A DNA stretch of 13,201 nt from positions 1 through 13,201 of the forward strand of contig JANMTF010000363.1 in assembly GCA_031390175.1 (NCBI GenBank), in the 5' to 3' direction. Position 1 is the first letter of the stretch. The number at the start of each line of letters is the position of its first letter. Positions 1-7,669 of the stretch are shown piece after piece. Under the pieces are notes generated by a model. That model searched no databases. It worked only from the letters and a program-made list of their open reading frames with translations, and was not told the origin of the DNA. The position numbers were made by a program, and so were the translations under genes. The DNA is from JAAFIP01 sp031390175. Lineage in GTDB: Bacteria > Pseudomonadota > Gammaproteobacteria > Burkholderiales > Burkholderiaceae_C.

Positions 1-71
1 GCCACTTCTACGGTTTTGCGGTCGTCGCCGCCTTCACGCGGCAGGTGACCATCAGCTTGCAGCGCCGTCAC
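1..71 (-). CDS. Probable Nudix (MutT-like) hydrolase, N-terminal 23 codons only
   Basis: A GTG start overlaps the TGA stop of the upstream ATPase gene (GTGA), which suggests translational coupling. The frame is open to the window edge and reads MTALQADGHL, then PREGGDDRKTVEVA. The ending RKTVEVA resembles the start of the first beta strand of Nudix hydrolases, and a mutT-like gene is what I would expect after the DUF815 ATPase and argJ in Comamonadaceae. The Nudix box itself (GX5EX7REUXEEXGU) lies outside the window, so the family cannot be confirmed here. The ATG at 78 lies in another frame that stops early, which supports the GTG. If the call is right, the protein would hydrolyse nucleoside diphosphate derivatives, perhaps oxidised nucleotides. 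That function is inference from neighbourhood. Confidence 0.45.
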   Translation of the reverse strand, partial: MTALQADGHLPREGGDDRKTVEV

Positions 72-940
72 TGCACATGCCGCCCAGCATAGTCGCGGGC
101 AAACTGGTAGGCCACGCGGCCGCTACGGGAGGCGCGCTCCAGCGACCATACCAATGATTCTGGCTTTGCGGCCTCGATAGCCGCTTCGGGCACGTTGAAC
201 GAGCGCAGCCACTGGGCCACGATGGTCAAGTATTCGTCTTGGCTAAAGGGGTAAAAGCTCACCCACAGGCCGAAGCGCTCGGACAGCGAAATTTTTTCTT
301 CTACGCCTTCACCGGGATGCACTTCGCCATCTTCGGTGTGGGTGTAGGTCAGGTTCTCTTTCATGTACTCGGGCAGCAGGTGGCGGCGGTTGCTGGTGGC
401 GTAGATCAGCACGTTGGGCGAGGCGGCAGACACTGAGCCGTCCAGCACCGATTTAAGCGCTTTGTACGAGCTTTCGCCATCGTCAAAGCTCAAATCGTCA
501 CAGAACACGATGAACTTCTCTGGCCGCTCGGCCACCACGTCCATGATGTCGGCCAGGTCTACCAAATCCGCCTTGTCCACCTCGATCAAGCGCAGCCCCT
601 GCGCGGTGTATTCGTTGAGGCAGGCTTTGATGAGGGACGACTTGCCGGTGCCGCGTGCGCCGGTGAGCAGCACGTTGTTGGCAGGCAAGCCCTGCACAAA
701 CTGCAAAGTATTGCGCTGAATTTTTTCTTTTTGCTGCTCGATTTCTTTCAAATCGCCCAGCGCCATTTTGCCGATGTGGCGCACTGGCTCCAAAGCGCCG
801 TGACCGGAGGCACGTTTGCGGTAGCGCCAAGCGGTGGCTAGTGACCAATCAGGTGCTGTAAGTGGTTGGGGCAGGATGGATTCGATACGTGCTAACAGGC
901 TCTCGGCGCGCACCATCAGGTGTTCAAATTTTTCGTTCAT
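68..940 (-). CDS. DUF815 family AAA+ ATPase (COG2607-like)
   Basis: This 290-aa cytoplasmic P-loop ATPase has no known substrate. A Walker A motif, GARGTGKS, lies at residues 94-101 and a Walker B motif, FIVFCDDL, at about 143-150. A sensor-1-like stretch (ATSNRRHLLPE) lies near 181-191, an Arg-containing ERFGLW segment at 221-226, and a C-terminal SRSGR at 271-275 fits sensor 2. The order of these motifs and the roughly 90-residue helical N-terminus match the DUF815 family. The start was set at the ATG at 940 (MNEKFEHLMV). The frame stays open to 1048, but that extension would run into the DUF3592 gene and reads as the shadow of its 3' end. No good Shine-Dalgarno is visible. The gene begins 7 bp after the DUF3592 stop and overlaps the downstream probable Nudix start, so it is probably in one operon with argJ. 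The family call is firm; the function is unknown. Confidence 0.88.
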   Translation of the reverse strand: MNEKFEHLMVRAESLLARIESILPQPLTAPDWSLATAWRYRKRASGHGALEPVRHIGKMALGDLKEIEQQKEKIQRNTLQFVQGLPANNVLLTGARGTGKSSLIKACLNEYTAQGLRLIEVDKADLVDLADIMDVVAERPEKFIVFCDDLSFDDGESSYKALKSVLDGSVSAASPNVLIYATSNRRHLLPEYMKENLTYTHTEDGEVHPGEGVEEKISLSERFGLWVSFYPFSQDEYLTIVAQWLRSFNVPEAAIEAAKPESLVWSLERASRSGRVAYQFARDYAGRHVQ

Positions 941-947
941 AGTTAAT

Positions 948-1388
948 TTATTTCGTAAGCTGCCATATCGCAAAGGCACTGATGAGAAAGCCAAATAAGA
1001 AGAAGGCCACATCACCCCAAAAACTTTGCAGACTAAGCAGGCTGTCACTAGGTCGTGACGTATTAATCCAAACTTTGATAGGGTTGCCTACTTTGTGTAG
1101 AGCGATGAAATCGCGCGCATCATCTTGATCAAAATAACGACTTCTACCTGGATAAGTTCGATCACCATGATACTTTTTGTTTTTCAAATAGTAGGAGTAT
1201 TCCAAGTAAGGAAGGAGTTTACGTTTAGGGTCGCCGTGTGGGTCAACAATAGTTTCTACTCCGGCTGATGTCACAATGCCTTCACTAGCTATCCAAACAA
1301 CATTCACAAAACGTCGCTTGAGGCCTGCAATGCCCAGAATAGCGAATACCGCGCCGAGTAGCAATAAAAAAAATGCTGCAAAAATCAC
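948..1388 (-). CDS. DUF3592-type small membrane protein
   Basis: This 146-aa protein has two predicted membrane helices, at about residues 2-22 and 124-143, with a soluble beta-rich middle. The middle (LEYSYYLKNKKYHGDRTYPG near 62-81, then KVWINTSRPSDSLL near 105-118) follows the DUF3592 pattern: a Y-x-Y strand, a G-D/G turn, and a V-x-Y/I-N-P-x-x-P-x-x-S-x-L strand. The start is GTG at 1388 because an in-frame TAG lies only five codons upstream; no clear ribosome-binding site is visible. The gene lies 37 bp after argJ and 7 bp before the ATPase, on the same strand, so co-transcription is likely. Its base composition is clearly more AT-rich than argJ or secA, which suggests later acquisition. 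The function is unknown; related proteins are membrane or envelope proteins of undefined role. Confidence 0.75.
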   Translation of the reverse strand: MIFAAFFLLLLGAVFAILGIAGLKRRFVNVVWIASEGIVTSAGVETIVDPHGDPKRKLLPYLEYSYYLKNKKYHGDRTYPGRSRYFDQDDARDFIALHKVGNPIKVWINTSRPSDSLLSLQSFWGDVAFFLFGFLISAFAIWQLTK

Positions 1389-1425
1389 GACGGTAGCAAT
1401 CTAAATTACTTGCATACTCAAAACT

Positions 1426-2667
1426 TCAGCTCCGATAATCCGCATTGATCTTCACATAGTCGTACGAGAAATCACACGTCCAGACGGTGTCCGTCACGTC
1501 GCCGCGACCCAAACCTACGTGGATAGTGATTTCGCTTTGCTTCATCACGCGGGCACCATCTTCTTCTTTGTAGCTTGGGTTGCGTCCGCCGTCTACCACG
1601 ACGTGCACGTCGTCCAGGTGCAGGCTGATTTTGTTTTGGTCCAGGTCTGCAATGCCCGCATAGCCTACAGCGGCCAAGATGCGGCCCAGGTTGGGGTCGC
1701 TGGCGAAGAAGGCGGTTTTAACGAGCGGTGAATGGGCGATGGCGTAGGCCACTTTGCAGCATTCGTCGGTGGTTTTGCCACCACTGACCTGGACGGTGAT
1801 GAACTTGGTAGCGCCTTCGCCGTCGCGCACGATGGCTTGGGCCAGCTTTTGCGCTACGCCCAGCATGGCCGCTTTCAATGCGGAACCATCGCCTGAAGCC
1901 CATGAAGTAACGGGACTATGCACTACTTTATTAGTAGCAATCACCACAAAACTGTCGTTCGTCGACGTATCGCCATCCACTGTCACGCGGTTAAACGAGC
2001 CGTTGGCCAAGTCAGTAGCCAGCTGCTGCATCAGCGCCTGCGGCACGGTGGCATCGGTGGCCATAAAGCCCAGCATGGTGGCCATATTGGGGCGGATCAT
2101 GCCTGCGCCTTTGCTGATGCCGGTGATGGTGACGGTCTTGCCACTGAGCTGCACCTGCGCGCTGTAGGCTTTGGGCAGCGTGTCGGTGGTCATGATGCCC
2201 TGGGCGGCGCGCAGCCAGTTGTCTTCTTTGGCATCCGCCAGCGCAGCCGGTAGGCCTGCTTCAATGCGATCAGCGGGCAGTGGCTCCATGATCACGCCAG
2301 TGCTGAAAGGCAAAATCTGCTCCGGGGTGATGTTCAATCGGCGGGCCAATGCCACACACGTAGCACGCGCGCGGGCCATGCCATCGCTGCCCGTCCCGGC
2401 GTTGGCGTTGCCGGTGTTGATCAGCATGGCGCGGATGCCTTTGCCACCTTGGCCGCTCAGGGCCAGGTGCTCTTGGCAGATTTGCACGGGCGCTGCGCAG
2501 TAGCGGTTTTGCGTGAACACACCGGCTACTGAGGCCCCCACATCGAGCAGCACCACGCTGAGATCTTTGCGGTTGGCTTTGCGGATACCCGCCTCTGCCA
2601 CGCCGATTTTGAGTCCTGCCACGGGGTGCAGGTTCACAGGGTCAGGGGCTAGAAGGTTAACGGCCAT
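1426..2667 (-). CDS. argJ: Bifunctional glutamate N-acetyltransferase / N-acetylglutamate synthase
   Basis: ArgJ transfers the acetyl group of N-acetylornithine to glutamate (EC 2.3.1.35) and, in bifunctional forms, also acetylates glutamate from acetyl-CoA (EC 2.3.1.1), in arginine biosynthesis in the cytoplasm. The protein is 413 aa, usual for the family. The autoproteolysis motif SKGAGMIRPNMATML is present, with cleavage expected between Ala196 and Thr197; Thr197 becomes the N-terminal nucleophile of the beta chain. Other conserved blocks are NTGNANAGTG (84-93), LPFSTGVI (119-126) and, near the C-terminus, FFASDPNLGR. The start was chosen at the ATG at 2667 because AAGGAG lies 5 nt upstream; the GTG at 2673 overlaps that ribosome-binding site. 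Whether this copy is bifunctional or only the ornithine acetyltransferase cannot be told from sequence. It lies 108 bp downstream of secA on the same strand. Confidence 0.96.
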   Translation of the reverse strand: MAVNLLAPDPVNLHPVAGLKIGVAEAGIRKANRKDLSVVLLDVGASVAGVFTQNRYCAAPVQICQEHLALSGQGGKGIRAMLINTGNANAGTGSDGMARARATCVALARRLNITPEQILPFSTGVIMEPLPADRIEAGLPAALADAKEDNWLRAAQGIMTTDTLPKAYSAQVQLSGKTVTITGISKGAGMIRPNMATMLGFMATDATVPQALMQQLATDLANGSFNRVTVDGDTSTNDSFVVIATNKVVHSPVTSWASGDGSALKAAMLGVAQKLAQAIVRDGEGATKFITVQVSGGKTTDECCKVAYAIAHSPLVKTAFFASDPNLGRILAAVGYAGIADLDQNKISLHLDDVHVVVDGGRNPSYKEEDGARVMKQSEITIHVGLGRGDVTDTVWTCDFSYDYVKINADYRS

Positions 2668-2714
2668 ACACACTCCTTAGAGGACTATTTTTATACAAAA
2701 ACAGGTGCAACCCC

Positions 2715-2738
2715 ATAGAATATTGCGGGAGCAGCTAT
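2715..2738 (-). repeat. Dispersed intergenic repeat, copy in the secA-argJ gap
   Basis: Read on the minus strand, 24 bases here match 7670-7693 of the groES-groEL gap at 23 of 24 positions. The shared stretch begins ATAGCTGCT and contains GCAATATTCTAT. Only the left arm and centre of the dyad are kept; the right arm seen in the groES-groEL copy has diverged, so the hairpin would be weak. It lies 37 bp after the secA stop. Confidence 0.75.
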
Positions 2739-2775
2739 TAAATTAATACTGAATCAAACAACCCAGTAAGTAGTA

Positions 2776-5541
2776 TCAGGCCAGCTTGCCATGGCAGAGC
2801 TTGAACTTTTTACCGCTGCCACACGGACATGGATCGTTACGCCCAGCGCGCGGCATGCCCGGCACGTTGGCAACCGCCCGGTTTCCCAGCGTGCCTTCGT
2901 CCACCGTGGTTTGCACTTCGCCGGTTTCAGTGGGCGCGGTGTAGGTCAGGTTGGAAATGCTCTCGGCACGCTGCTCCATCTCGCTGGTGGCTTGGGTAAT
3001 TTGCTCGTTGCTTTGTACTTTGACGGTCATCAAAATTTTGGTAACTTCGTTTTTCACCAAATCGAGCAACTGTCCAAACAGCTCAAACGCCTCGCGCTTG
3101 TACTCTTGCTTGGGCTGCTTTTGCGCATAGCCGCGCAGGTGGATACCTTGGCGCAGATAGTCCAGCGCAGAGAGGTGCTCACGCCAATGCGAGTCCAGGC
3201 TTTGCAGCAGCACCATGCGTTCAAACTGGGTGAACTGCTCGCTGCCCACTTGCTGCACTTTCTCGTCGAAAGCGGCGTGCGCGGTCTGAATCACTTTCTC
3301 TAAAATTTCTTCATCCGTAATAGCGCTGGCCTGGCTGACCATGGTTTTCAAGTCCAGGTCAATCTGCCATTCGCTGGAGAGTGCCGCCTCAAGCCCGGGA
3401 ATGTCCCACTGCTCTTCGACCGACTCCATCGGCACATACTGGCGCACCAGATCGGTGAAAGCGCCCTCGCGCAGCGACTTGATCTGCTCGCCCAGCGTGG
3501 TGGCATCCAAGATGTCGTTGCGCTGCTGGTAGATCACCTTGCGCTGGTCGTTGGACACATCGTCGTATTCCAGCAGCTGCTTGCGCACATCAAAGTTGCG
3601 CGCTTCGACCTTGCGCTGCGCGCTCTCAATACTGCGGGTCACAATGCCCGCCTCAATCGCCTCGCCCTCGGGCATCTTCAGGCGCTCCATGATGGCTTTG
3701 ACCCGGTCGCCGGCAAAAATGCGCATCAGCGAGTCGTCCAGGCTCAAGAAAAAGCGCGATGAGCCAGGGTCCCCCTGGCGGCCCGAGCGGCCACGCAGCT
3801 GATTGTCAATGCGGCGCGACTCATGGCGCTCGGTGGCGATGATGCGCAGGCCGCCCAAGGCCTTCACAGCCTCGTGGTTGGCTTGCCATTCGTCTTTCAG
3901 TGTCGCAATCTGTGCAGCCTTGGCAGCCTCGTCCAGCGACTCGTCCGCCTCGATGGTTTTGGACATGTTCTCGACGTTGCCGCCCAGCACAATGTCAGTC
4001 CCTCGCCCAGCCATATTGGTGGCGATGGTGATCATCTTGGCGCGGCCCGCTTGGGCCACAATGTCGGCCTCACGCGCATGCTGTTTGGCATTGAGCACCT
4101 GGTGCGGTAGTTGCACTTTCTCCAGCATGCCTGCAATCAGCTCGGAGTTTTCAATCGACGTGGTGCCTACCAGCACGGGCTGGCCACGCTCGTAGCATTC
4201 TTTGATGTCGACAATAGCGGCTGCATAGCGCTCTTCGCTGGTTTTGTACACACGGTCGAGCTGGTCTTCGCGGCGGCTGGGGCGGTTGGGCGGCAGCACC
4301 ATGGTCTCCAGGCCGTAGATCTCCTGGAACTCATAGGCCTCGGTGTCGGCAGTGCCCGTCATGCCCGAGAGCTTGCCATACAGGCGGAAGTAATTTTGGA
4401 AGGTGATGGAGGCCAGGGTTTGGTTCTCGGCCTGGATTTTCACGCCTTCTTTAGCCTCTACGGCTTGGTGCAGGCCATCGCTCCAGCGGCGGCCCGTCAT
4501 CAGGCGGCCGGTGAATTCATCGACGATGGTGATCTCGCCGTCCTGGTTCACATAGTGCTGGTCGCGGTGGTACAGGTGCTTGGCGCGCAGCGCCGCGTTC
4601 AGGTGGTGCATCAAGGTGATGTTGGCCGGGTCGTACAGCGACGCGCCTTCGGGGATCAAGCCCGCGTTGGACAAAATTTGCTCGGCATGCTCGTGGCCTT
4701 GCTCGGTCAAAAACACCTGGTGCGATTTTTCGTCTACCGTAAAGTCGCCCGGCTTGGTCACGCCCTCGCCGGTACGCGGGTCGGCTTCGCCTTCTTGTTT
4801 GGTCAGCAGGGGCACTATTTTGTTCAGTGCGATATAGGTGTCAGTATGGTCTTCGGCCTGGCCGCTGATGATCAAGGGCGTGCGCGCCTCGTCGATCAAA
4901 ATCGAGTCCACCTCGTCGACGATGGCGTAGTTCAGGCCGCGTTGCACGCGGTCAGCTACTTCATACACCATGTTGTCGCGCAGGTAGTCAAAACCGAACT
5001 CGTTGTTGGTGCCGTAGGTAATGTCAGAGCGGTAAGCGACTTGCTTTTCTTCGCGCGGCATGTTGGGCAGGTTCACACCCACGCTCATGCCCAGGAAGTT
5101 ATACAGACGGCCCATCCACTGCGCGTCGCGGTTGGCCAGGTAGTCATTCACCGTCACGACGTGCACGCCTTTATCCGACAGTGCGTTCAGATACACGGCC
5201 AAGGTCGCCGTGAGGGTCTTGCCTTCACCCGTGCGCATCTCAGCAATTTTGCCTTGGTGCAGGGCGATAGCGCCTTGCATTTGCACGTCAAAATGGCGCA
5301 TCTTCATGATACGTTTGGACCCCTCGCGCACCACAGCAAAGGCCTCCGGCAGGAGCGCATCGAGCGTTTCGCCCTTGGCCACGCGTTCTTTGAATTCTTG
5401 GGTTTTGGCTTTCAGAGCTTCGTCGCTCAAGGGCTCCAGGCTGCGCTCCAGCTCGTTGATACGCTCCACGGTTTTGCGGAAGGTTTTGAGCAAGCGGTCG
5501 TTACGACTGCCGAAAATGTGGGTAAGAATATTTGTAGCCAT
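2776..5541 (-). CDS. secA: Preprotein translocase ATPase SecA
   Basis: SecA is the ATP-driven motor that pushes unfolded preproteins through SecYEG. It moves between cytoplasm and inner membrane. The 921-aa length is normal for Betaproteobacteria. Walker A (MRTGEGKT) lies at 102-109, the GTNNEFGFDYLRDNM block near 177-191, and the DEAD-type motif DEVD at 209-212. The second nucleotide-binding fold carries GRGTDIVLGGN and, further on, the conserved RGRSGRQGDPGSS. The C-terminal SEC-C zinc site is complete: C905, C907, C916 and H917, which in E. coli bind zinc, SecB and phospholipid. The start was set at the ATG at 5541 (MATNILTHIF), the usual SecA N-terminus; seven further upstream codons are open but do not fit the family. 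The 228-bp gap upstream (5542-5769) should hold the promoter, but I could not place convincing -35/-10 boxes in it. Confidence 0.98.
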   Translation of the reverse strand: MATNILTHIFGSRNDRLLKTFRKTVERINELERSLEPLSDEALKAKTQEFKERVAKGETLDALLPEAFAVVREGSKRIMKMRHFDVQMQGAIALHQGKIAEMRTGEGKTLTATLAVYLNALSDKGVHVVTVNDYLANRDAQWMGRLYNFLGMSVGVNLPNMPREEKQVAYRSDITYGTNNEFGFDYLRDNMVYEVADRVQRGLNYAIVDEVDSILIDEARTPLIISGQAEDHTDTYIALNKIVPLLTKQEGEADPRTGEGVTKPGDFTVDEKSHQVFLTEQGHEHAEQILSNAGLIPEGASLYDPANITLMHHLNAALRAKHLYHRDQHYVNQDGEITIVDEFTGRLMTGRRWSDGLHQAVEAKEGVKIQAENQTLASITFQNYFRLYGKLSGMTGTADTEAYEFQEIYGLETMVLPPNRPSRREDQLDRVYKTSEERYAAAIVDIKECYERGQPVLVGTTSIENSELIAGMLEKVQLPHQVLNAKQHAREADIVAQAGRAKMITIATNMAGRGTDIVLGGNVENMSKTIEADESLDEAAKAAQIATLKDEWQANHEAVKALGGLRIIATERHESRRIDNQLRGRSGRQGDPGSSRFFLSLDDSLMRIFAGDRVKAIMERLKMPEGEAIEAGIVTRSIESAQRKVEARNFDVRKQLLEYDDVSNDQRKVIYQQRNDILDATTLGEQIKSLREGAFTDLVRQYVPMESVEEQWDIPGLEAALSSEWQIDLDLKTMVSQASAITDEEILEKVIQTAHAAFDEKVQQVGSEQFTQFERMVLLQSLDSHWREHLSALDYLRQGIHLRGYAQKQPKQEYKREAFELFGQLLDLVKNEVTKILMTVKVQSNEQITQATSEMEQRAESISNLTYTAPTETGEVQTTVDEGTLGNRAVANVPGMPRAGRNDPCPCGSGKKFKLCHGKLA

Positions 5542-5769
5542 CCATGCAGCCCTACCCTGCAAGCCCCATGGCCCGCAGAGCAGGACGAATCCTTTGCGTT
5601 GTGCTGATCAGAAACTGGGGGTGTCGCCCACAAAATCAAGCCGGGGCAAGTGCCCAGCCAGTTTGCGTGCATTTTCCGCCAAACCCAGTGATTTTAGCGG
5701 GTATGGGCTAGGATATTCTGGCCGCCTGCCAGCTTGGTGATTTAGCCCCTACTTATCTGCCATAGCCGA

Positions 5770-6756
5770 CTACCCTCTACTGGATTTTGACTTCGGCTTC
5801 GAGTTTGATTTGTGTTTTGGTTCGTCCAGTGCGGTCACCGCTTCAATTTTTTCGCCCGCTGTCAAAAATTTTTGCGGGTCTTGGGGAACACCCTGCACCA
5901 GCACCTCAAAGTGCAAATGCGGCCCTGTCGACCGCCCGGTACTGCCTACTGCGGCTATTTTTTGCCCGCGCTTAACCAAATCGCCCTTTTTTACAAAAGT
6001 GGCCGACGCATGCGCATAGCGGGTAATCAGATCATTACCGTGGTCCACCTCCACCATATTGCCGTAGCCTGCATGCGGCTCTTGGGTGACCACTACCCCA
6101 CCCGCAGCCGCCAAGATAGGTGTGCCGCTCTCGGCCTGAAAATCCAAGCCCGTGTGCAGCGCAGAGCCGCCGTTGATCGGGTCAATGCGAAAGCCAAAAC
6201 TCGAACCCAGTACACCGCCAGGTACTGGTTGCGCCGTCGGCACCATCAGTTTGCGTATTTTTTGGTCAAACAAGCGCGACTCCACCACGGTAAGCAGGTC
6301 TACTTTTTGGTTGCTCAAAGCCTCCATATCGGCCAAAGTATCTTGCAGTTCTTTCATGCTCAGCGGACGGCCTGCTACCAGCACGCCACCACGCCCCGAG
6401 GCCACCTTGGCGGCCTCGGGCACTGGCAGGCCAGCCAAGCCTGATACTCGCTCAGTCAAGGACTCGAGTTGGACAATTTTGGCCTGCATTTCGCCGACTT
6501 TTTTAGCCATGGCGTCGAGGTTTTCACGCATAAAGCGGTCGCGCTGCTCAAACTCGTCCTTCACCACCAGTTTGACCAAACTACCCACAATCGGCCAGCC
6601 CTCGCGCGCGCCTTTGAGAAACACCCAGTGGTACAGACCCGCAGCCACCACCATGAGCGCCAGCGACATCGCCAGCCCGGCTAGAACCAGTTTGGTGCCA
6701 CTTAAGTGGATCGGGCGCGTTTTGGCAAGCCAAGCGTCCGTGATAATCATGTGCAT
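5770..6756 (-). CDS. Inner-membrane-anchored M23 family metallopeptidase
   Basis: This 328-aa protein is a probable peptidoglycan endopeptidase or regulator of cell-wall hydrolysis. It has one N-terminal membrane helix (about 22-42, after a short basic N-terminus), a helical, probably coiled-coil stretch (about 67-105), and a second helix-rich linker (132-170). The C-terminal LytM/M23 domain spans about 180-297. The zinc ligands expected from LytM are present: H201 and D205 in HTGLD, and H282 in HLHFE. The expected catalytic histidines H249 (RYAHAS) and H280 are also present. Because the full set is kept, the enzyme is likely active rather than an EnvC/NlpD-type activator. The tail is Lys/Ser-rich (KHKSNSKPKSKSS). 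The start is ATG 6756, preceded by TAGGAG with a 6-nt gap; a second ATG at 6750 is possible. An M23 gene upstream of secA is a common betaproteobacterial arrangement. Confidence 0.93.
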   Translation of the reverse strand: MHMIITDAWLAKTRPIHLSGTKLVLAGLAMSLALMVVAAGLYHWVFLKGAREGWPIVGSLVKLVVKDEFEQRDRFMRENLDAMAKKVGEMQAKIVQLESLTERVSGLAGLPVPEAAKVASGRGGVLVAGRPLSMKELQDTLADMEALSNQKVDLLTVVESRLFDQKIRKLMVPTAQPVPGGVLGSSFGFRIDPINGGSALHTGLDFQAESGTPILAAAGGVVVTQEPHAGYGNMVEVDHGNDLITRYAHASATFVKKGDLVKRGQKIAAVGSTGRSTGPHLHFEVLVQGVPQDPQKFLTAGEKIEAVTALDEPKHKSNSKPKSKSSRG

Positions 6757-6786
6757 ACTTGTCTCCTAAACCACTTGGCTTGCCAC
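6722..6786. promoter_or_regulatory. Pair of TTGGC-N2-GCCAA dyads at the M23/dciA divergent start
   Basis: TTGGCAAGCCAA at 6722-6733 is a perfect 5-bp-arm dyad inside the first codons of the M23 gene. TTGGCTTGCCAC at 6775-6786, between the divergent M23 and dciA starts, is the same dyad with one changed end base. A perfect 12-base inverted match joins 6723-6734 and 6774-6785. The centres are 53 bp apart, about five helical turns. This could be a two-site operator for a looping repressor, or chance. No regulator is known. Confidence 0.35.
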
Positions 6787-6818
6787 CAAATAGATGTTTT
6801 GTTTTGATCGATTCCATC

Positions 6819-7154
6819 ATGTCTTCAGTCACCCACTCGCCACGCTATCCGCGCGCTGCACAGCCTAAACAGGCACTCAGCGTGCTGCAGGCTGCTGAAG
6901 GGGCTCCAACCTTAGCACGTTTGGCCGCTATTGGCCGTCAATCGCAAGATTGGCTGGTCATGGCAACACCACTGTTACCTGCACCACTTCGTACCGGCAT
7001 ACAAGCTGGCCCGATTGAAGACAAAGAGTGGTGTTTGCTCGCGGCCAACAGCGCAGTAGCTGCCAAATTGCGCCAACTCAGCCCTGCGCTGTGCGCCCAT
7101 CTGCGCACCCGGGGGTGCGAGCTTACTACCATTCGCATCAAAGTGCAAATGTAA
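6819..7154 (+). CDS. dciA: DUF721 / DciA-like protein
   Basis: This 111-aa protein resembles the DUF721 family (COG5512). Its best-known member, DciA, loads the replicative helicase DnaB in bacteria that lack DnaC. The recognisable core starts at QDWLVMATPLLPAPLRTGI and continues through the strand-helix block CLLAANSAVAAKLRQLSPAL to LTTIRIKVQM. This matches the family pattern of a Trp before a Pro-containing loop, a strand ending in a short A/S-rich stretch, a helix, and a final valine/isoleucine-rich strand. The N-terminal 25 residues are low in conservation. The start was put at ATG 6819; the frame is open 20 codons further up to 6759, but that would cross the M23 ribosome-binding site. 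No clear Shine-Dalgarno precedes 6819. The gene is divergent from the M23 gene and 213 bp upstream of groES. Family likely; function by homology only. Confidence 0.72.
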   Translation: MSSVTHSPRYPRAAQPKQALSVLQAAEGAPTLARLAAIGRQSQDWLVMATPLLPAPLRTGIQAGPIEDKEWCLLAANSAVAAKLRQLSPALCAHLRTRGCELTTIRIKVQM

Positions 7155-7194
7155 GGCTTGTCCAACGAGGTATGAGTCTGACCAGCGGAAGCTA

Positions 7195-7223
7195 CTTGCA
7201 ATCGCTGGAAAAACCCTTATCAT
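7195..7223 (+). promoter_or_regulatory. groESL promoter (sigma70-like, overlapping a sigma32-like reading)
   Basis: TTGCAA (7196-7201) and TATCAT (7218-7223) are 16 bp apart and read as a sigma70 promoter. The same DNA also reads CTTGCAA, 12 bp, then CCCTTAT (7214-7220), close to the sigma32 pattern CTTGAAA ... CCCCAT. The predicted transcript start falls at about 7230, inside the CIRCE element, giving a leader of roughly 138 nt before groES. Two sigma factors sharing one promoter is inference. Confidence 0.6.
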
Positions 7224-7224
7224 A

Positions 7225-7251
7225 CTGGCACTCACCGAAGTAGAGTGCTAA
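7225..7251 (+). promoter_or_regulatory. CIRCE operator for HrcA
   Basis: The inverted repeat CTGGCACTC - 9 bp - GAGTGCTAA matches the CIRCE consensus TTAGCACTC-N9-GAGTGCTAA in 16 of 18 arm positions. The right arm is perfect; the left arm differs in its first three bases at two positions. It lies directly downstream of the -10 box and over the predicted start site, where bound HrcA would block transcription. It predicts an hrcA gene elsewhere in the genome. Confidence 0.93.
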
Positions 7252-7367
7252 CAACACCCGCCAGCCAAGCTCACAGCGCGGCGCTTCAAGTAAGTTAATG
7301 AGCACCAACTCTCCGTTAAGTGCTCTGAATTTCTCAAACCCTTGCTTAAAATCTTGAAGGAGATGCA

Positions 7368-7658
7368 ATGAAACTACGTCCTCTAGCCGACCGCGTGATC
7401 GTCAAACGCGTTGACAGCGAAACCAAAACCGCCTCTGGCATCGTCATTCCGGACGCTGCTGCTGAAAAGCCTGACCAAGGCGAAGTCTTGGCCGTAGGCC
7501 CTGGCCGCAAAAACGACAAGGGCGACATCGTTGCCATGAACGTCAAAGTCGGCGACCGCGTGTTGTTCGGTAAATACAGCGGCCAAACCGTCAAGGTGGC
7601 TGGTGACGAACTGCTCGTCATGAAAGAAGAAGACTTGTTCGCAGTTGTCGAGAAGTAA
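7368..7658 (+). CDS. groES: Co-chaperonin GroES
   Basis: GroES forms the heptameric lid of the GroEL folding chamber in the cytoplasm. The 96-aa length and the whole sequence fit the Cpn10 family: LRPLADRVIVKR at the N-terminus, the mobile loop around residues 17-33 with the GroEL-contacting SGIVIPD, the roof-forming segment near the middle, and the C-terminal GDELLVMKEEDLFAVVE. The start has a strong ribosome-binding site, AAGGAG at 7357-7362 with a 5-nt gap. It is the first gene of the heat-shock operon controlled by the promoter and CIRCE element upstream, and groEL follows after 78 bp. Confidence 0.98.
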   Translation: MKLRPLADRVIVKRVDSETKTASGIVIPDAAAEKPDQGEVLAVGPGRKNDKGDIVAMNVKVGDRVLFGKYSGQTVKVAGDELLVMKEEDLFAVVEK

Positions 7659-7669
7659 CTACAAATTTC

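Noticed and set aside
941..1048. Longer N-terminus for the DUF815 ATPase
   Set aside because: The extension overlaps the 3' end of the DUF3592 gene in another frame, and the usual family start is at MNEKFEH.
4111..5607. A 498-codon open frame on the plus strand opposite secA
   Set aside because: It lies wholly opposite a certain secA gene, its product is low-complexity and rich in His, Val, Gln and Ala, and it shows no known motif. Long antisense frames are common opposite codon-biased high-GC genes.
5636..5665. GGGC-ACTT-GCCC hairpin upstream of secA as a regulatory element
   Set aside because: The stem is only four base pairs with mismatches beyond it and no T-tract. It is too weak to call.
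6759..6818. Twenty extra N-terminal codons for the dciA-like gene
   Set aside because: They cross the ribosome-binding site of the divergent M23 gene and do not resemble the family.
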